DNA of 64,000 nt. Origin: CAVTQY01 sp963736975. GTDB lineage: Bacteria; Pseudomonadota; Alphaproteobacteria; Acetobacterales; Acetobacteraceae. The notes under the pieces are model-generated. The model was not told where the DNA came from. It saw only the letters and a program-made list of their open reading frames with translations, and did not search any database. The stretch spans positions 744,001-808,000 of the forward strand of contig CAVTQY010000001.1 of the NCBI GenBank assembly GCA_963736975.1, read 5' to 3'. Shown piece by piece: positions 54,277 through 63,890 of this stretch (the first letter of the stretch is position 1; every line of letters starts with the position of its first letter). Both the position numbers and the translations under genes were made by a program.

Positions 54277-56163
54277 CGCGCGAGCGCCAATAACGGGAAA
54301 TACAGCCGATAGCCGTGGTAGCGCAGGTAAAAGACGCGCGGAAAGCCGACCGCAGTATAGGGCAGTTCAGTCCACTCGCCGTCGGCGCGCTGTGTTCGCA
54401 GCAGGTACTCGATGCCGCGGGCAACTGCGGGATGGTCCACCTCACCGGCGGCCATGAGGCCGAGCAGCGCCCAGGCCGTCTGGCTCGGCGTGCTCTCCTT
54501 GTAACGACCATGCGGAGCGTCGCCGTACAACTCCTCGTCCTCGCCCCAGCCTCCGTCGCCGCGCTGCACGGAAGCCAGCCATGCCACGGCCTTGCCGATT
54601 GCCGGATCTTCGGACGGCAGACCGAGCGCGTTCAGTGCGCACAGCACCGACCAAGTGCCGTAAATGTAGTTAGTGCCCCAGCGGCCGAACCAGCTCCCGT
54701 CCTCCTCCTGCCCGCGGCGGAGAAAGTCGAGTGCGCGCCGCAGCACCGGATCGGATATCGGCATGCCGATCTGTACAAGGAACGAGATGCAGCGCGCGGT
54801 CACATCGGCGGTCGGCGGATCCAGCAGCGCGCCATGATCGGCGAACGGAATATGGTTCAGGTGAAAATGCGTGTTCTCCGGCTCGAACGCGCCCCAACCT
54901 CCATCGAACCGGCCGCCATCGCTCGACTGCATCCCGATGATCCATTCGCGAGCACGCGCGATGGCTTCTCGATGCGCCGGATCGCCCTGGCGGTGCAGCA
55001 GCATGCCGACCACGGCGGTGTCGTCCACATCGGGGTAGTAGTCGTTCCAGTACCTGAAAGGCCCAGCCGCCTGGACGCAGATTGGGCCGGCGCACGCCCC
55101 AGTCCCCGACAACCTCGGTGATCTGCCGCCCGCGCAGCCAGTCGCAGGCCGCGCCGAGGCCCCCATTCGCCTCGCCGGTTTCCGCCGCCGCATGTCCGGC
55201 GAGTGCGGTGTCCCAGACGGGAGAAAGACAGGGCTGGCAATATGCGCGGTCCGGCTCGATCACCAACAGCTTGCGCACCGCTGCCCAGGCGGTCGCGGCC
55301 GGCGGTTCATCCAGGCTGTAGCCCAGCGTGTCGAACATCATCACGCTGTTGGCGATCGCCGGATAGATGCCGCCGAGCCCATCCTCGCCGTTGAGCCTCT
55401 CGATAACGAACGCAACCGCCTTATCAACAGCCCGGCGGCGTAACCGCCGCGGGAAAAACGGATCGGCAACGCGAAGCGCCGTATCCACGCCCTTGAAGAA
55501 CCGCCCCCAATTGGAGCGATAGGGACCGCGGATGTAGTCGCGCACCTGTTCGGGCGGCGTGCGGAACAGCTCGTCGATCCGCACCCGGCGCGGGTTGCGG
55601 GCGACCGGCTTGTGCTCCATCAGCACCAACAGCGGCACGATCACCGTGCGCGACCAGTAGGACACTTTGCTGAGGTGGAATGGGAACCACAGCGGCAGGT
55701 GCATGATCTCGAGCGGCATCATCGGCACCGCCCGCCACGGCAACGCGCCGAACAACGCGAGCTGCGCGCGGGTAAACACGTTGCTGCGCTCGGCGCCGCC
55801 GGCGGCCAGGATGGCGTCGCGCGCCCGCAGCATGTGTGGAGCGTCCGCCGGATCGCCGATGCAGCGCAGCGCGAAATACGCCTTCACGCTGCAAGAGAGA
55901 TTGAACACCCCATCGTGGAACAGCGGCCAGCCGCCGTGCTCGCCCTGGCGAGCACGCAGATAGACGCCGATCTTCGCCTCCAGCTTCTCGTCGATGCGGT
56001 TGAGAAAATGTTCCAGCAGGACGTATTCGGCGGGGATCGTCGCGTCGGCTTCGAGCTCGAACAACCAATGGCCGTCCGCGTGCTGGCGCCTGGCCAGCGC
56101 ATCGGCGGCGGCGGCAACGGCGCGGGACAGGGCTTCGCTTCGGGTCAGGGTCTCGCCGGGCAT
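54225..56163 (-). CDS. shc: Squalene-hopene cyclase (one-base frame break)
   Basis: Cyclises squalene to hopene for hopanoid membrane lipids. Start ATG 56163 ('MPGETLTRSEALSRAV'). It carries several QW-type repeats ('DGHWLFELEADATIPAEY', 'EDGSWFGRWGTNYIYGTW', 'GDGGWGED') and the catalytic acid motif 'DVDDTA' (DxDD). The frame changes near 55053: after 'RPGGWAFQ' one extra base must be removed to read 'YWNDYYPDVDD'. The corrected protein has ~645 residues, normal for the family. Its start overlaps the hpnE end by 19 bases. A detached copy of its 3' end lies at 51203. Confidence 0.9.
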
Positions 56164-57387
56164 GTTTCCAGCAGCATGTCGGCCGCGCGGCGGCCGGACC
56201 TGATTGCACCTTCGATGGTGGCCGGCAAGCGGGTGGCGGTCCAGTCGCCGGCGAGTGCGAGATTGGCGAGCGGCGTGCGGGTTCCGGGCCGGCGGCGCTC
56301 CTGTTCCGCCGTCGCGGCAAAGGTGGCGCGCTTTTCCTTGATCACGCGGAACGCCGGCATAGCGTGCGGCAATGTCAGCGCGGCGCGGACATCCGGCCAG
56401 ACCGCGGCGGCGATCGCCTCGGCCGGCTGGTCCACCATGCGGTTCGCCGCGCTGATCGTGACCGAGACATGGCCGGGTTTGACGAACACCCACTCCGCGG
56501 TGCCGCCGATCAGGCCGATGAAACCCGCCGGTCCCGGGTCGGCCTCGACGCCGAAATGGATGTTGAGGATCGATTTCGAACGCGTCAGGCGCGATGAGGT
56601 CCGGCAGCAGCGAGCCGGCGATCCAAGGCGGCACGGCGAGCACCACCGAGTCCTGCGGCTCCATTGGGATGGGGCCGTCCGGGCCGTGCAGGGCAGTCAC
56701 ACGCCCGCCGCTGATCTCGATCCCGGCTATGCGGTGGCTGAACCGGATCTCCGCCCCGCGCGCCCGCAACACCGCCACCGCCGGATCGACCAATGAGGCA
56801 GCGAGGCTCTCGCGGGGGACGCGCGGGAGACAGGCCTGACCGCCTTGCATCAGCGTCTCCTGCACGACGGCGCGCAGCAGTCGGGCGAGGCCAACATCAG
56901 GGCGGGTGTTGAGCGCGGCGATGGCGAGCGGCTCGATCAGTCGTTCATACAGGTGGCTTCGCGGGAAAGTCTCGGCGACCGCGCGGTCGTCGGCGCGCCC
57001 GCGCAGCGCAAGGTAATCGAATGGCCGTGTATCCGGAACACGGCGGGATGGAAACAGAATCCACCAGGGGACGCGGCCCAGATTGGGGCGCAGCGTCCAG
57101 CGCTCGCCGGTGGCCAGATCCATAAAGGGGAACAGAGGAGTTTGCGGGCCGGTCAACGTGCCAGCCGCGCCGATCGCGTCCAGGTAAGCGAAAGCTGCGC
57201 GATTCCCCGAGAGCAGGAGGTGGTTGCCGTTGTCGATCGTCAGCCCGAGTTCGCGGTCGGCATAGGACCGGCAGCGGCCGCCGGCGACCGGGCTTGCTTC
57301 ATAGATCGTGGCTTGCCGGCCCGCCTCCACCACGGCGAGCGCGGCGGCCAACCCGGCGAGGCCCGCTCCGACAACATGGACAGGCAT
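56145..57387 (-). CDS. hpnE: Hydroxysqualene dehydroxylase HpnE (one-base frame break)
   Basis: FAD amine-oxidase-like enzyme making squalene from hydroxysqualene. Start ATG 57387 'MPVHVVGAGLAGLAAALAVVEAG' with the dinucleotide loop GAGLAGL. 'TIDNGNHLLLSGN' and 'IAALNTRPDVGLARLLRAVV' are HpnE-typical. Near 56575 one extra T (in TTT) breaks the frame; after correction 'ILNIHFGVEADPGPAGFIGLIGG' leads to 'LALAGDWTATRLPATIEGAIRSGR', the C-terminal FAD contact. Corrected length ~413. hpnC and hpnD are not in the window. Confidence 0.9.
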
Positions 57388-57494
57388 CGCCCCGCCTTGC
57401 TTGTCGCGTGAGGCGCGGTCAAGGCCCGCGGCGCCATCCAGACCTGTCCAATTCTCAACACTGGCTGCGCACACCGCATGCTCTGCTTCGAGCC

Positions 57495-58091
57495 ATGGTC
57501 AACCCATTGCTGCCGCTGCTGGGCTTCGCGCTGGCGATGTACATCACACCGGGGCCGAACAACGTCATGGTCGCCAGCTCGGCGGCGAGTTACGGATTGC
57601 CGGCAACCGTGCCGCACATGCTCGGCATCGTGTTCGGCTTCGCGCTGATGCTGGTGCTGGTCAGCGGCGGGGTTGGGACGGCTCTCCACGACTGGCCACT
57701 GTTGCTGCCGGCGATGCGATGGATCGGGCTGGCTTGGATGCTGTGGCTCGCCTGGAAGATCGCCACGGCGCCGCTGCCGCATGAGGGCGGGCGGCGCCGC
57801 CTGCTGGGGTTCGTCGGCGCGGTCGGTTTCCAATGGATCAACCCGAAAGCCTGGCTGATCGCACTGGGCGCGGCGAGCGCGTTCCTGCTCCCCGGCGCCC
57901 CGCTCGGCATGCAGTTGCTCCGGATCGGCATAGTGTTCCTGGCCTGCGGGATGCCGTGCCTGCTGTTCTGGGCGTTGCTCGGCAGCGGCGCCGGCCGTCT
58001 GCTGCGCTCGCCGCGCCATTTCCGCATATTCAACCTGGCGATGGCGGGATTGCTGGTGCTGTCCGTTGTGCCTGTGCTGATCGAGGATTGA
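57495..58091 (+). CDS. LysE-family amino acid exporter
   Basis: 198 residues from ATG 57495, five to six membrane helices. 'LGFALAMYITPGPNNVMVASSAASYG' is the family opening, with 'GFQWINPKAWLIALGAASAF' as second signature. Exports an amino acid or similar compound; which one is not visible. Divergent from hpnE by 107 bases. Confidence 0.9.
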   Translation: MVNPLLPLLGFALAMYITPGPNNVMVASSAASYGLPATVPHMLGIVFGFALMLVLVSGGVGTALHDWPLLLPAMRWIGLAWMLWLAWKIATAPLPHEGGRRRLLGFVGAVGFQWINPKAWLIALGAASAFLLPGAPLGMQLLRIGIVFLACGMPCLLFWALLGSGAGRLLRSPRHFRIFNLAMAGLLVLSVVPVLIED

Positions 58092-58237
58092 TCAGTCCCG
58101 CGGCACCGTGAAGCGGTTATGCCAACCCGCCGAAATGTTGACCCTCGTGAGGGGCTGTGCGCCGGCATGACGACGCAAGAGTAGGCGTTTGCGATGGCGA
58201 GTGGATAATGTACGGATGATGTCCGTGCAATGAGTAA

Positions 58238-59449
58238 TTAGATGATGCGGTGGTCGGCAAGCGCGGTTATCCGGTCCGGGCCGTAGCCAATTGCCTCGAG
58301 CACCTCCTGCGTGTGCTGGCCGAGCTCGGGGGCAGGGCGGCGCAGGCGGCCCGGCGTGGCCGACAGCCGGGGAATGATACCGTGCATCAGAACCGAGCCG
58401 GCTTCGGCATCGGGTGCCTCCACCACGATCCCGCGCGCCTGCACGTGTGGATCATCGAGAAACTGATCGATCTCATAAACGGGATGCGCGGTCACCTCGG
58501 CAGCGTGGAACACGCGCATGTTTTCGTCGAGTGTATGCGCGGCGATGAAGGCGGCGATCGGCGCTTCGCATGCATCGGCGTGGCGTACCCGATCGGTGTT
58601 GGTGCGAAAGCGCGGGTCCTCGATCATGTCGGGGCGGCCGATGGCGCGGAACAACCGCTCGGCCATCGCCTGCATCGAGGCGGAGATGGCGATGTAGCGC
58701 CCGTCGGCGGTGCGCCAGACATTGCGCGGGGAGGTGGTGGCGGAGCGGCTGCCGGTTCGTTCCGGCAACTCACCGGTGAGGCGATGGATCGCGGCATCCG
58801 GCCCGAGAATCGAGACCACCGGATCCAACAGCGGCAAGTCGATGACCTGTCCTTTGCCGCTATGTTCGGCGACATGCAGCGCCACCATCACCGCATAGGC
58901 GCCGTAGAGCCCGGAGATCATGTCGGCCAGCGCGAGCGGTGGCAGGACGGGCGGCCGATCGGCGAAGCCGTTTTTCGCCGCAAAGCCGGACATCGCCTCC
59001 ACCAGCGTGCCGAAGCCCGGCCGGTCGCGATAGGGGCCGTCCTGACCGAAGCCGGAAATGCGCACGATGACGAGGCGCGGGTTGCACGCGTGCAAGACCT
59101 CCGGTCCCAGCTCCATCCGCTCCAGCGTGCCGGGGCGGAAGTTCTCGATCAGCACCTGGCTTTGCGCCGCGAGGTCGAGCAGGACGGCGCGCCCCTCGGC
59201 CGCACGCAGGCCGAGTGCAAGGCTTTTCTTGTTGCGGGCGTAAACTTTCCAGTAAAGGCTCAGTCCCTTGACGCGCCAGGCGCGCAGCGGATCGCCCTTC
59301 TGCGGATCCTCGATCTTGATCACCTCGGCGCCCTGATCGGCAAGCTGCAGGCTCAACATGTTGCCGGCGACGAGACGCGAGAGGTCCAGCACGCGAATGC
59401 CGTCAAGCGGGGCCGGCGCGGACGGGTCAAATTCGACGCGCGGGATCAT
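58238..59449 (-). CDS. CaiB/BaiF family (class III) CoA-transferase
   Basis: 403 residues. 'PLDGIRVLDLSRLVAGNM' and 'LADQGAEVIKIEDPQKGDPLR' open the fold, and the catalytic Asp lies in 'LALADMISGLYGAYAV', followed by 'SPRNVWRTADGRYIAISASMQAMAERL' of the small domain. It moves CoA between carboxylic acids. Neighbours do not name the substrate. ATG 59449 lies ~150 bases after the small PEP-CTERM gene. Confidence 0.93.
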   Translation of the reverse strand: MIPRVEFDPSAPAPLDGIRVLDLSRLVAGNMLSLQLADQGAEVIKIEDPQKGDPLRAWRVKGLSLYWKVYARNKKSLALGLRAAEGRAVLLDLAAQSQVLIENFRPGTLERMELGPEVLHACNPRLVIVRISGFGQDGPYRDRPGFGTLVEAMSGFAAKNGFADRPPVLPPLALADMISGLYGAYAVMVALHVAEHSGKGQVIDLPLLDPVVSILGPDAAIHRLTGELPERTGSRSATTSPRNVWRTADGRYIAISASMQAMAERLFRAIGRPDMIEDPRFRTNTDRVRHADACEAPIAAFIAAHTLDENMRVFHAAEVTAHPVYEIDQFLDDPHVQARGIVVEAPDAEAGSVLMHGIIPRLSATPGRLRRPAPELGQHTQEVLEAIGYGPDRITALADHRII

Positions 59450-59543
59450 CGCGGGCGCTTTCTCATCGGCTCATCTCTGCGCAGATGCGGGCAGCCGGCA
59501 AGGGTCCACTTGGAGAAGCCAATTCATGGGGCGCGGACGTGGA

Positions 59544-59574
59544 AAGGCCGCCCCCCGGACCCGAGGACGGCCTT
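59544..59574 (-). terminator. Hairpin after the small PEP-CTERM gene
   Basis: AAGGCCG (59544-59550) and CGGCCTT (59568-59574) form a stem with an additional G/C-rich inner part. On the minus strand it is followed by TTTCC. It lies 26 bases past the stop at 59600 and upstream of the CoA-transferase gene, so it probably ends the PEP-CTERM transcript. Confidence 0.5.
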
Positions 59575-59599
59575 CGCGGAAGCTCGAAAAGCTGGGCGG

Positions 59600-59737
59600 T
59601 CAGGCTTTGCGGCGGAGCTGCCAAGCCGAGCGCCACAAGTCCGGTTCCCAGCAGGGCCAGCGAGACCGGCTCGGCAGCGTGAAAGCGGGCGGAGAGGCCA
59701 GGGTGAAGCTGCCGCCGTGACCGCTGTTACGGTCCAT
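59600..59737 (-). pseudogene. Small PEP-CTERM-type gene, frame-broken
   Basis: 45 codons from ATG 59737 start 'MDRNSGHGGSFTLASPPAFTLP' and end 'LRRKA'. In the next frame the middle reads 'EPVSLALLGTGLVALGLA', a perfect PEP-CTERM helix. A one-base loss near 59670 and a one-base gain near 59620 would give 'TLPEPVSLALLGTGLVALGLALRRKA'. It has no signal peptide in this piece, so only the tail of a gene may remain. Confidence 0.5.
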
Positions 59738-59766
59738 CGTTTGGTTATTAACGTCCGGCCAAGGTA

Positions 59767-60129
59767 TCAGCGGGTGCGAAGGGCAGACAGGGCCAGCAAC
59801 GCCCAGCCTGCCATCAGCAGCGTACCGCCTACTGGCGCCAGAGCACCGACCGGCGCCTGCGCGAGAGCCAGCCCGTACACTCCGCCGCAGAACAGGAGCA
59901 GGCCGGCCGCGAACGCGCATCCTGCCCAGGTGACGGCCGCACCGCCGCGTTCGGCCCAGAGCCCGCACGCCACCAGGGCCAAAGCGTGCCAGCCCTGCAT
60001 CTGCACCGCGTTGCGCACCATCTGCAGCCGGGCCGGGCCGATTGCCTCCAGCCCGTGCGCCGCGAGCGCGGCCACCGCCACGGCGCCGACCCCGGCCAGC
60101 GCCCCCGATCCGATCCACAACCGTTGCAC
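59767..60129 (-). CDS. DUF423 membrane protein
   Basis: 120 residues with four membrane helices. 'GALAGVGAVAVAALAAHGLEAI' and 'RNAVQMQGWHALALVACG' are the family signature, as is the later 'FCGGVYGLAL'. Function unknown. Divergent from the proline iminopeptidase by 31 bases, so both promoters must overlap or lie inside coding sequence. Confidence 0.9.
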   Translation of the reverse strand: MQRLWIGSGALAGVGAVAVAALAAHGLEAIGPARLQMVRNAVQMQGWHALALVACGLWAERGGAAVTWAGCAFAAGLLLFCGGVYGLALAQAPVGALAPVGGTLLMAGWALLALSALRTR

Positions 60130-60160
60130 CGCCCCGATCCCGCTTTAGACTGTTGCGATC

Positions 60161-61111
60161 ATGCCGCGCGGCGATCTGTATCCCGAGATTGGCCCTTTCG
60201 AGACCGGCTATCTCCCGCTGACCGCCGGCCACGTGATGTATTGGGAGCAGGTCGGCAATCCGCGTGGGCGGGCCGTGCTGTTCCTGCATGGCGGGCCGGG
60301 CGCCGGAGCCGGCGCGGTGCATCGCCGCTTCTTCGATCCCGACACGTGGCGGGTGGTGATCTTCGACCAGCGCGGTGCCGGCCGGTCGCGTCCGCTGGGC
60401 AGCCTCGCGCACAACACCACGCAGGACCTGGTTGCGGATATCGAAACGCTGCGGCGCCATCTCGGCGTGGATCGCTGGATCCTGTTCGGCGGCTCCTGGG
60501 GTTCCACCCTGGCCCTCGCTTACGCCCAGGCACATCCGGACCGCGTTGCCGGCTGCGTGCTGCGCGGCGTGTTTCTCGGCCGCGAGTCTGAGGTGCAGTG
60601 GTTCCTGCATGGTTTACGGGCGATTTTCCCGGACGCGCATACGAATTTCGTGGGCTTTCTGCCGGAGGCGGAGCGTGATGACCTGCTGGGCGGCTATCTT
60701 CGGCGGCTGACCCACCCGGACGCGGCGGTGCATATGCCGGCGGCGCGCGCCTGGTCGATTTATGAGGGCTCGTGCAGCACGCTGCTGCCGAGCCCCGATA
60801 CCGTCAGCTCTTTCGCGCAGGACCGCACTGCGCTGGGGCTGGCGCGCATCGAGGCGTATTATTTCGCCAACCGCCTGTTCCTGGGCGAGGGCGGGCTGCT
60901 GCCAGGAATGCATCGGATTGGCCATATTCCAGCGGAGATCGTGCAGGGGCGCTACGACATGATCTGCCCTGCCTGCACCGCGTTCGAGCTGGCGGCCGCC
61001 TGGCCGGCCGCGCGGCTTTCGATTGTGCCGGATGCGGGGCATTCGGCGCTCGAGCCGGGAATCCGGCGCGCGTTGGTCGCCGCGGTCGAGCGGTTCCGGC
61101 ACGGGAGATAG
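60161..61111 (+). CDS. pip: Proline iminopeptidase
   Basis: 316 residues, alpha/beta hydrolase (S33). Oxyanion motif 'HGGPGAG', 'DQRGAGRSRP', nucleophile Ser in 'GGSWGS', acid Asp in 'QGRYDMICP' and His in 'DAGHSALEPG' are all in place. Releases N-terminal Pro from peptides. Starts ATG 60161 and is followed two bases later by the dehydrogenase gene. Confidence 0.94.
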   Translation: MPRGDLYPEIGPFETGYLPLTAGHVMYWEQVGNPRGRAVLFLHGGPGAGAGAVHRRFFDPDTWRVVIFDQRGAGRSRPLGSLAHNTTQDLVADIETLRRHLGVDRWILFGGSWGSTLALAYAQAHPDRVAGCVLRGVFLGRESEVQWFLHGLRAIFPDAHTNFVGFLPEAERDDLLGGYLRRLTHPDAAVHMPAARAWSIYEGSCSTLLPSPDTVSSFAQDRTALGLARIEAYYFANRLFLGEGGLLPGMHRIGHIPAEIVQGRYDMICPACTAFELAAAWPAARLSIVPDAGHSALEPGIRRALVAAVERFRHGR

Positions 61112-61113
61112 GG

Positions 61114-62019
61114 ATGGCACAGGCAAGTGTTGGCGTGATCGGCCTTGGCGCCATGGGAATGGGCGCCGCGGTCAACCTGGTGAAGAAAGGGGCGCGGGTC
61201 GTCGGCTGCGATGTGCGGGCGGCGGCGCGCGAGGCGTTGTTGGCGGCCGGCGGCAGCGCGGTGGCCTCGCCGGCCGAGTTTCCCGCCGGGCTGGATGCCG
61301 TGCTGGTGCTGGTAGTGAATATCCAGCAGGAAGAGGAGGTGCTGTTCGGGGCCGCGGGCTGCGTGCCGCGACTGCCGCCTGGGGCGGTGGTGATCTGCTC
61401 CACCACGGTTTCGCCGGCGGTGGCGCGGGGACTGGAGAGCCGGCTGAACGCGGCGGGGCTGCTGATGCTGGATGCGCCGGTGTCGGGCGGGCGCGCCGGG
61501 GCCGATGCGGGCACCATGACGGTGATGGGTTCGGGCGCGGAGGCGGCGTTCGCGCGGGCGCAGCCGGTGCTGGATGCGATTGCCGGGAAGGTGTGGCGGC
61601 TGGGCGAGGCGGCCGGTATCGGCAGCACGGTGAAGATGGTGAACCAGTTGCTGGCCGGCGTGCATATCGCCACGGCGGCGGAGGCACTCGCTTTGGGCAT
61701 CCGCGCGGGGGCAGATGCGAACACGCTGTATGACGTGATCTGCTCCTCGGCGGGCAATTCCTGGATGTGGCAGAACCGTGTGCCGCACATCCTGGCGGGC
61801 GACGACGAGCCGGCCTCGGCGGTGAATATCTTCGTCAAGGATCTGGGGATCGTGCTGGATCAGGCGCGGACACTGGCATTTCCGGCGCCGCTGGCAGCGA
61901 CGGCACATCAGTTGTTCCTGGCAGCGGCGGCGCTGGGCCAGGGCGCGAAGGACGATGCGTTCGTGATCCGGGTGTGGGAGACGCTGACCGGGATCACTTT
62001 GCCGGAGAAGGGGAGGTAG
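61114..62019 (+). CDS. 3-hydroxyisobutyrate/L-threonate-type dehydrogenase
   Basis: 301 residues from ATG 61114. 'VIGLGAMGMG' binds NAD(P), 'DAPVSGGRAGADAGTM' and the catalytic Lys in 'GSTVKMVNQLLAGVH' follow, and 'FVKDLGIVLDQAR' closes the active site. Sequence character is nearest to LtnD-like L-threonate 2-dehydrogenases. The frame is open upstream inside pip, but the Rossmann start fixes the ATG; AGGGA is just before it. No other threonate genes are near. Confidence 0.9.
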   Translation: MAQASVGVIGLGAMGMGAAVNLVKKGARVVGCDVRAAAREALLAAGGSAVASPAEFPAGLDAVLVLVVNIQQEEEVLFGAAGCVPRLPPGAVVICSTTVSPAVARGLESRLNAAGLLMLDAPVSGGRAGADAGTMTVMGSGAEAAFARAQPVLDAIAGKVWRLGEAAGIGSTVKMVNQLLAGVHIATAAEALALGIRAGADANTLYDVICSSAGNSWMWQNRVPHILAGDDEPASAVNIFVKDLGIVLDQARTLAFPAPLAATAHQLFLAAAALGQGAKDDAFVIRVWETLTGITLPEKGR

Positions 62020-62311
62020 TGTCGTTTGCCGGCCGGCGTGCGCAAGCGGGTCGTTTCATTCGCACTCAGCGGGCCTGTCCGATGACCGCTTTCGACCCAA
62101 CGCAGACGTTCCACGGGCAGGAAGGATGTCGCAGGCTGCACCGCGCAAAGCTGGCTTAGCTGATTTTCCGGAGTTTGCGGTGTGGTCAGCCGAGCTTGAT
62201 ACTTCGGGATTCCTGCATCAGGAATCGTGCGAGATGCGGCATGTTGTTTGCAGCAAGATCGGTGGAATTTTCTGGTTTTGAATTTTAACGGATGCCCAAA
62301 AGGAGTACGCA

Positions 62312-62692
62312 ATGCACCATTCACGCCTATGTGCCGTACTGATCGACTGTAAGACCTCCGATGTGGACGAGGCTGCCCGCTTCTGGGGCCAAGCCTTGGG
62401 GCGCCCCGTTGACCCCGATCATCCGAGCAACCGCGGCAATTACCGCATGCTGGAGACCCCACCGGATGAGCCTATCGTGGAGATCCAGCGCGTGGATCAC
62501 GAGAGCCGTGTCCACATAGACATCGAGACTGATAATATCCCTGCCGAAGTGGAACGCCTGGAAAAGCTGGGCGCCAAGGTGGTGGACCGCCTGGAGCGTT
62601 GGGTGGTCATGCAGGCGCCGACCGGCCAACGCTTCTGCGTGGTACGGATACAGCGTCCCGGTTTTCCGAAGAACGCCAACCGCTGGGACTGA
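62312..62692 (+). CDS. VOC/glyoxalase-like protein
   Basis: 126 residues with two beta-alpha-beta halves ('SRLCAVLIDCKTSDVDEAARFWGQALG', 'VHIDIETDNIPAEVERLEKLGAKVV' ending 'WVVMQAPTGQRFCVVR'). This is a glyoxalase-fold protein of the small DUF-type group; His in 'VHIDIET' and Gln/Glu positions may hold a metal. AAAGGAG lies upstream of the ATG. The 290 bases before it contain no gene I can support. Confidence 0.85.
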   Translation: MHHSRLCAVLIDCKTSDVDEAARFWGQALGRPVDPDHPSNRGNYRMLETPPDEPIVEIQRVDHESRVHIDIETDNIPAEVERLEKLGAKVVDRLERWVVMQAPTGQRFCVVRIQRPGFPKNANRWD

Positions 62693-62927
62693 ATTTTATA
62701 CCAGCCGACTTAAAAATTGACCTGTGCCCCAGTTCGGTACGCAATGGAATTGACGCGCTACAGATCGCCTGTGAGGAACAGCCAAGCATCCTCGCAGGTC
62801 GCGAAGTTGTGGCTGAAATTTCTCCATGAGAGCCTGGACATCGGGCATGAAAGCTCCTCCTTACAGGTGCTGACGCGGGTGACGATGCACCTGGCCTGAT
62901 GGTTGATCAGCATGCCGTCCGCCAGCG

Positions 62928-63884
62928 TTACAAAACCCCGCTGCGCCGCCCCCGCTCCGCCGGCACCACCGCATTGCAGAAACGCCGCAACCCCGCCCAT
63001 TGCTGGCGCAGATAGCCCCCGCTCGCCAGCGCCTCCTCGGCGCTCGGATCGCCGGTTGACACATAACCACGGCTGAAATCAGCGGTGCCGAACAGCATGT
63101 CCCACCACGGCAGCACCGCACTGTAATTGCAGCTCCGCTGCCCGGCCGCCAGAACGCCGTGATGGGCGCGGTGGAAGCGCGGCGAAATCAACAGCCGCTC
63201 GCCCACCCAGCCGAAAGACAGCCGCACATTGGCGTGCGACAGGCTCTCGATGAAGCGCAGCACCAGCACCAATAGCGGGAACTGCAGCGGCGGCACGCCG
63301 ATCAGCAGCGCCACAACGCCGAACCATACGGCGCCGATAATGTCATCCAGAATATGGTTCCGGTCGTCGGACCAGAAAGTCATCTGCCGCTGCGCGTGGT
63401 GCAGGGAATGCAACGCCCACCACCAGCGCAGCCGATGCGACACGCGGTGGCGCCAGTAATCGGCGAAATCGAGGATGATCGCGTAGCAGATGAACGTCGC
63501 CACCGGGTGGCCCAGCAACGGCGGTACCAGCAGCTCCAGCATCGGCGGCACCCAGCCGTGATCGGCGAGCCAGCCGTTCAGCATCACCTGCGCCTGGTAG
63601 AACAGGACGAAGGTGAACAGCGGCAGGATGCCCACCCGCGAAATCACCGTGTAGAGCACATCGACGCCCACGGCCCTGGTATCCGGCCAGCGTTCCACCG
63701 GGCGCCAGCGCTCCAGCGGGACGCAGATCGCATACATCACCGCCACCTGCACCGCGCCATAGACGGCGAACAGCGCCCAGCCGAAAGCCATATCCTCCCA
63801 CCGCATCCAACCGAGCTGATACAGCAGCGGGATCAGCACATGCTCCTGCATCCAGCCGGCGGCGAGATCGAGCGGATTACGCAT
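62928..63884 (-). CDS. Sterol desaturase/fatty acid hydroxylase family protein
   Basis: 318 residues, several membrane helices. The di-iron His boxes are 'HRVSH', 'HSLHHAQ' and 'HRAHH', in the right order and spacing for the family. The N-terminal ~90 residues have two more helices. It probably inserts oxygen into, or desaturates, a lipid; with hpnE/shc about 6 kb away a hopanoid or other lipid is possible, but that is only inference. The 235 bases downstream carry no clear gene. Confidence 0.9.
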   Translation of the reverse strand: MRNPLDLAAGWMQEHVLIPLLYQLGWMRWEDMAFGWALFAVYGAVQVAVMYAICVPLERWRPVERWPDTRAVGVDVLYTVISRVGILPLFTFVLFYQAQVMLNGWLADHGWVPPMLELLVPPLLGHPVATFICYAIILDFADYWRHRVSHRLRWWWALHSLHHAQRQMTFWSDDRNHILDDIIGAVWFGVVALLIGVPPLQFPLLVLVLRFIESLSHANVRLSFGWVGERLLISPRFHRAHHGVLAAGQRSCNYSAVLPWWDMLFGTADFSRGYVSTGDPSAEEALASGGYLRQQWAGLRRFCNAVVPAERGRRSGVL

Positions 63885-63890
63885 CCCGGC

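Noticed and set aside
54670..57474. A single 934-codon protein joining HpnE and squalene-hopene cyclase.
   Set aside because: The apparent fusion arises from two frame breaks (~56575 and ~55053). The middle ~130 residues are out-of-frame HpnE. Two overlapping genes fit better.
62020..62311. A possible gene or IS remnant between the dehydrogenase and the VOC gene.
   Set aside because: No frame had a start, ribosome site and family-like sequence together; no inverted ends were found.
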